This document shows, piece by piece, positions 22,254 to 22,328 of a stretch of DNA of 22,328 nucleotides. The notes beneath the pieces were generated by a model, which worked only from the letters and a program-made list of their open reading frames with translations, had not been told where the DNA came from and searched no databases. The position numbers and the translations under genes were made by a program. This DNA comes from Flavobacteriales bacterium (GTDB lineage Bacteria; Bacteroidota; Bacteroidia; Flavobacteriales; UA16): the NCBI GenBank assembly GCA_030831885.1, contig JAURKF010000151.1, forward strand, positions 1 to 22,328, in the 5' to 3' direction. Position 1 is the stretch's first letter; each line of letters opens with the position of its first letter.

Positions 22254-22328
22254 TGGGAGCAACAGGATGCGAACCTGTGACCCTCTGCTTGTAAGGCAGA
22301 TGCTCTGAACCAGCTGAGCTATGCTCCC
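22254..22328 (-). tRNA. tRNA-Val (anticodon UAC)
   Basis: Read on the minus strand, a full cloverleaf fits 75 bases: acceptor GGGAGCA/TGCTCCC, D-stem GCTC/GAGC with a 10-base loop, anticodon stem TCTGC/GCAGA with loop CTTACAA (anticodon TAC, decoding GUA and other Val codons), a 5-base variable loop GGGTC, T-stem ACAGG/CCTGT with loop TTCGCAT, and discriminator A. CCA is not encoded. The first base of the tRNA coincides with the last base of the window (22328), so other tRNAs may lie just beyond. Confidence 0.97.

Noticed and set aside
22218..22262. Upstream extension of pdeM
   Set aside because: It would run through the terminator hairpin and the 3' end of the tRNA.
1..22328. CRISPR array, insertion sequence, prophage or integrase
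   Set aside because: No regularly spaced repeats, terminal inverted repeats, transposase or phage motifs were found on either strand.

Overview
The window reads as an ordinary chromosomal stretch of a member of the Bacteroidota. The evidence is: several genes typical of that phylum (DUF4476 protein, OmpA/PD40 outer-membrane protein, long-form IspH, rhomboid with a C-terminal DUF6576-like tail, DUF3109 protein, PdeM-type phosphoesterase); lipoboxes and 'xxAQ' signal-peptide ends; several promoter-like octamers close to the phylum's TAnnTTTG -7 element; and an absence of strong Shine-Dalgarno sequences. The genus cannot be fixed from this sequence alone. No insertion sequence, phage gene, integrase or CRISPR array was seen, and no gap between genes exceeds about 155 bases.

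Region 1 (1-6749, minus strand) is a tightly packed run, in order of transcription: saccharopine-dehydrogenase-family protein, small secreted orphan, ispH, mutL, two consecutive rhomboid proteases, and the first 53 codons of a probable endonuclease/exonuclease/phosphatase-family protein that runs off the left edge. Most junctions overlap or lie 2-37 bases apart. The only larger gap (61 bases, ispH-mutL) holds a good internal -7 element.

Region 2 (6863-11342, plus strand) is the most interesting block. It encodes a secreted DUF4476 protein with Thr-rich and Ala/Pro-rich linkers, a TPR-plus-CsgG-like lipoprotein, a large LPP20-like lipoprotein, and a small LPP20-like lipoprotein with its own promoter. 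It closes with a clear bidirectional terminator. The CsgG-like plus LPP20-like pairing recalls FlgO/FlgP outer-membrane lipoproteins, but no flagellar or curli gene is in view. I infer an outer-membrane or periplasmic lipoprotein assembly.

Region 3 (11411-15039) is central metabolism. ndk-icd (nucleoside diphosphate kinase and eukaryotic-type NADP isocitrate dehydrogenase) is on the minus strand. It is divergent from rocD (ornithine aminotransferase), which overlaps a Cys-rich DUF3109 gene by four bases. The shared ndk/rocD promoter region carries a 9-base direct repeat, one copy on each promoter.

Region 4 (15194-21569, plus strand) is envelope and signalling: an OmpA/PD40 outer-membrane protein, a 1103-residue hybrid histidine kinase preceded by a perfect 15-base inverted repeat, an orphan lipoprotein, and a secreted MORN-type (YwqK-like) repeat protein. 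Region 5 (21570-22328, minus strand) is pdeM immediately downstream of a complete tRNA-Val(UAC) gene and its terminator. The tRNA's first base is the last base of the window.
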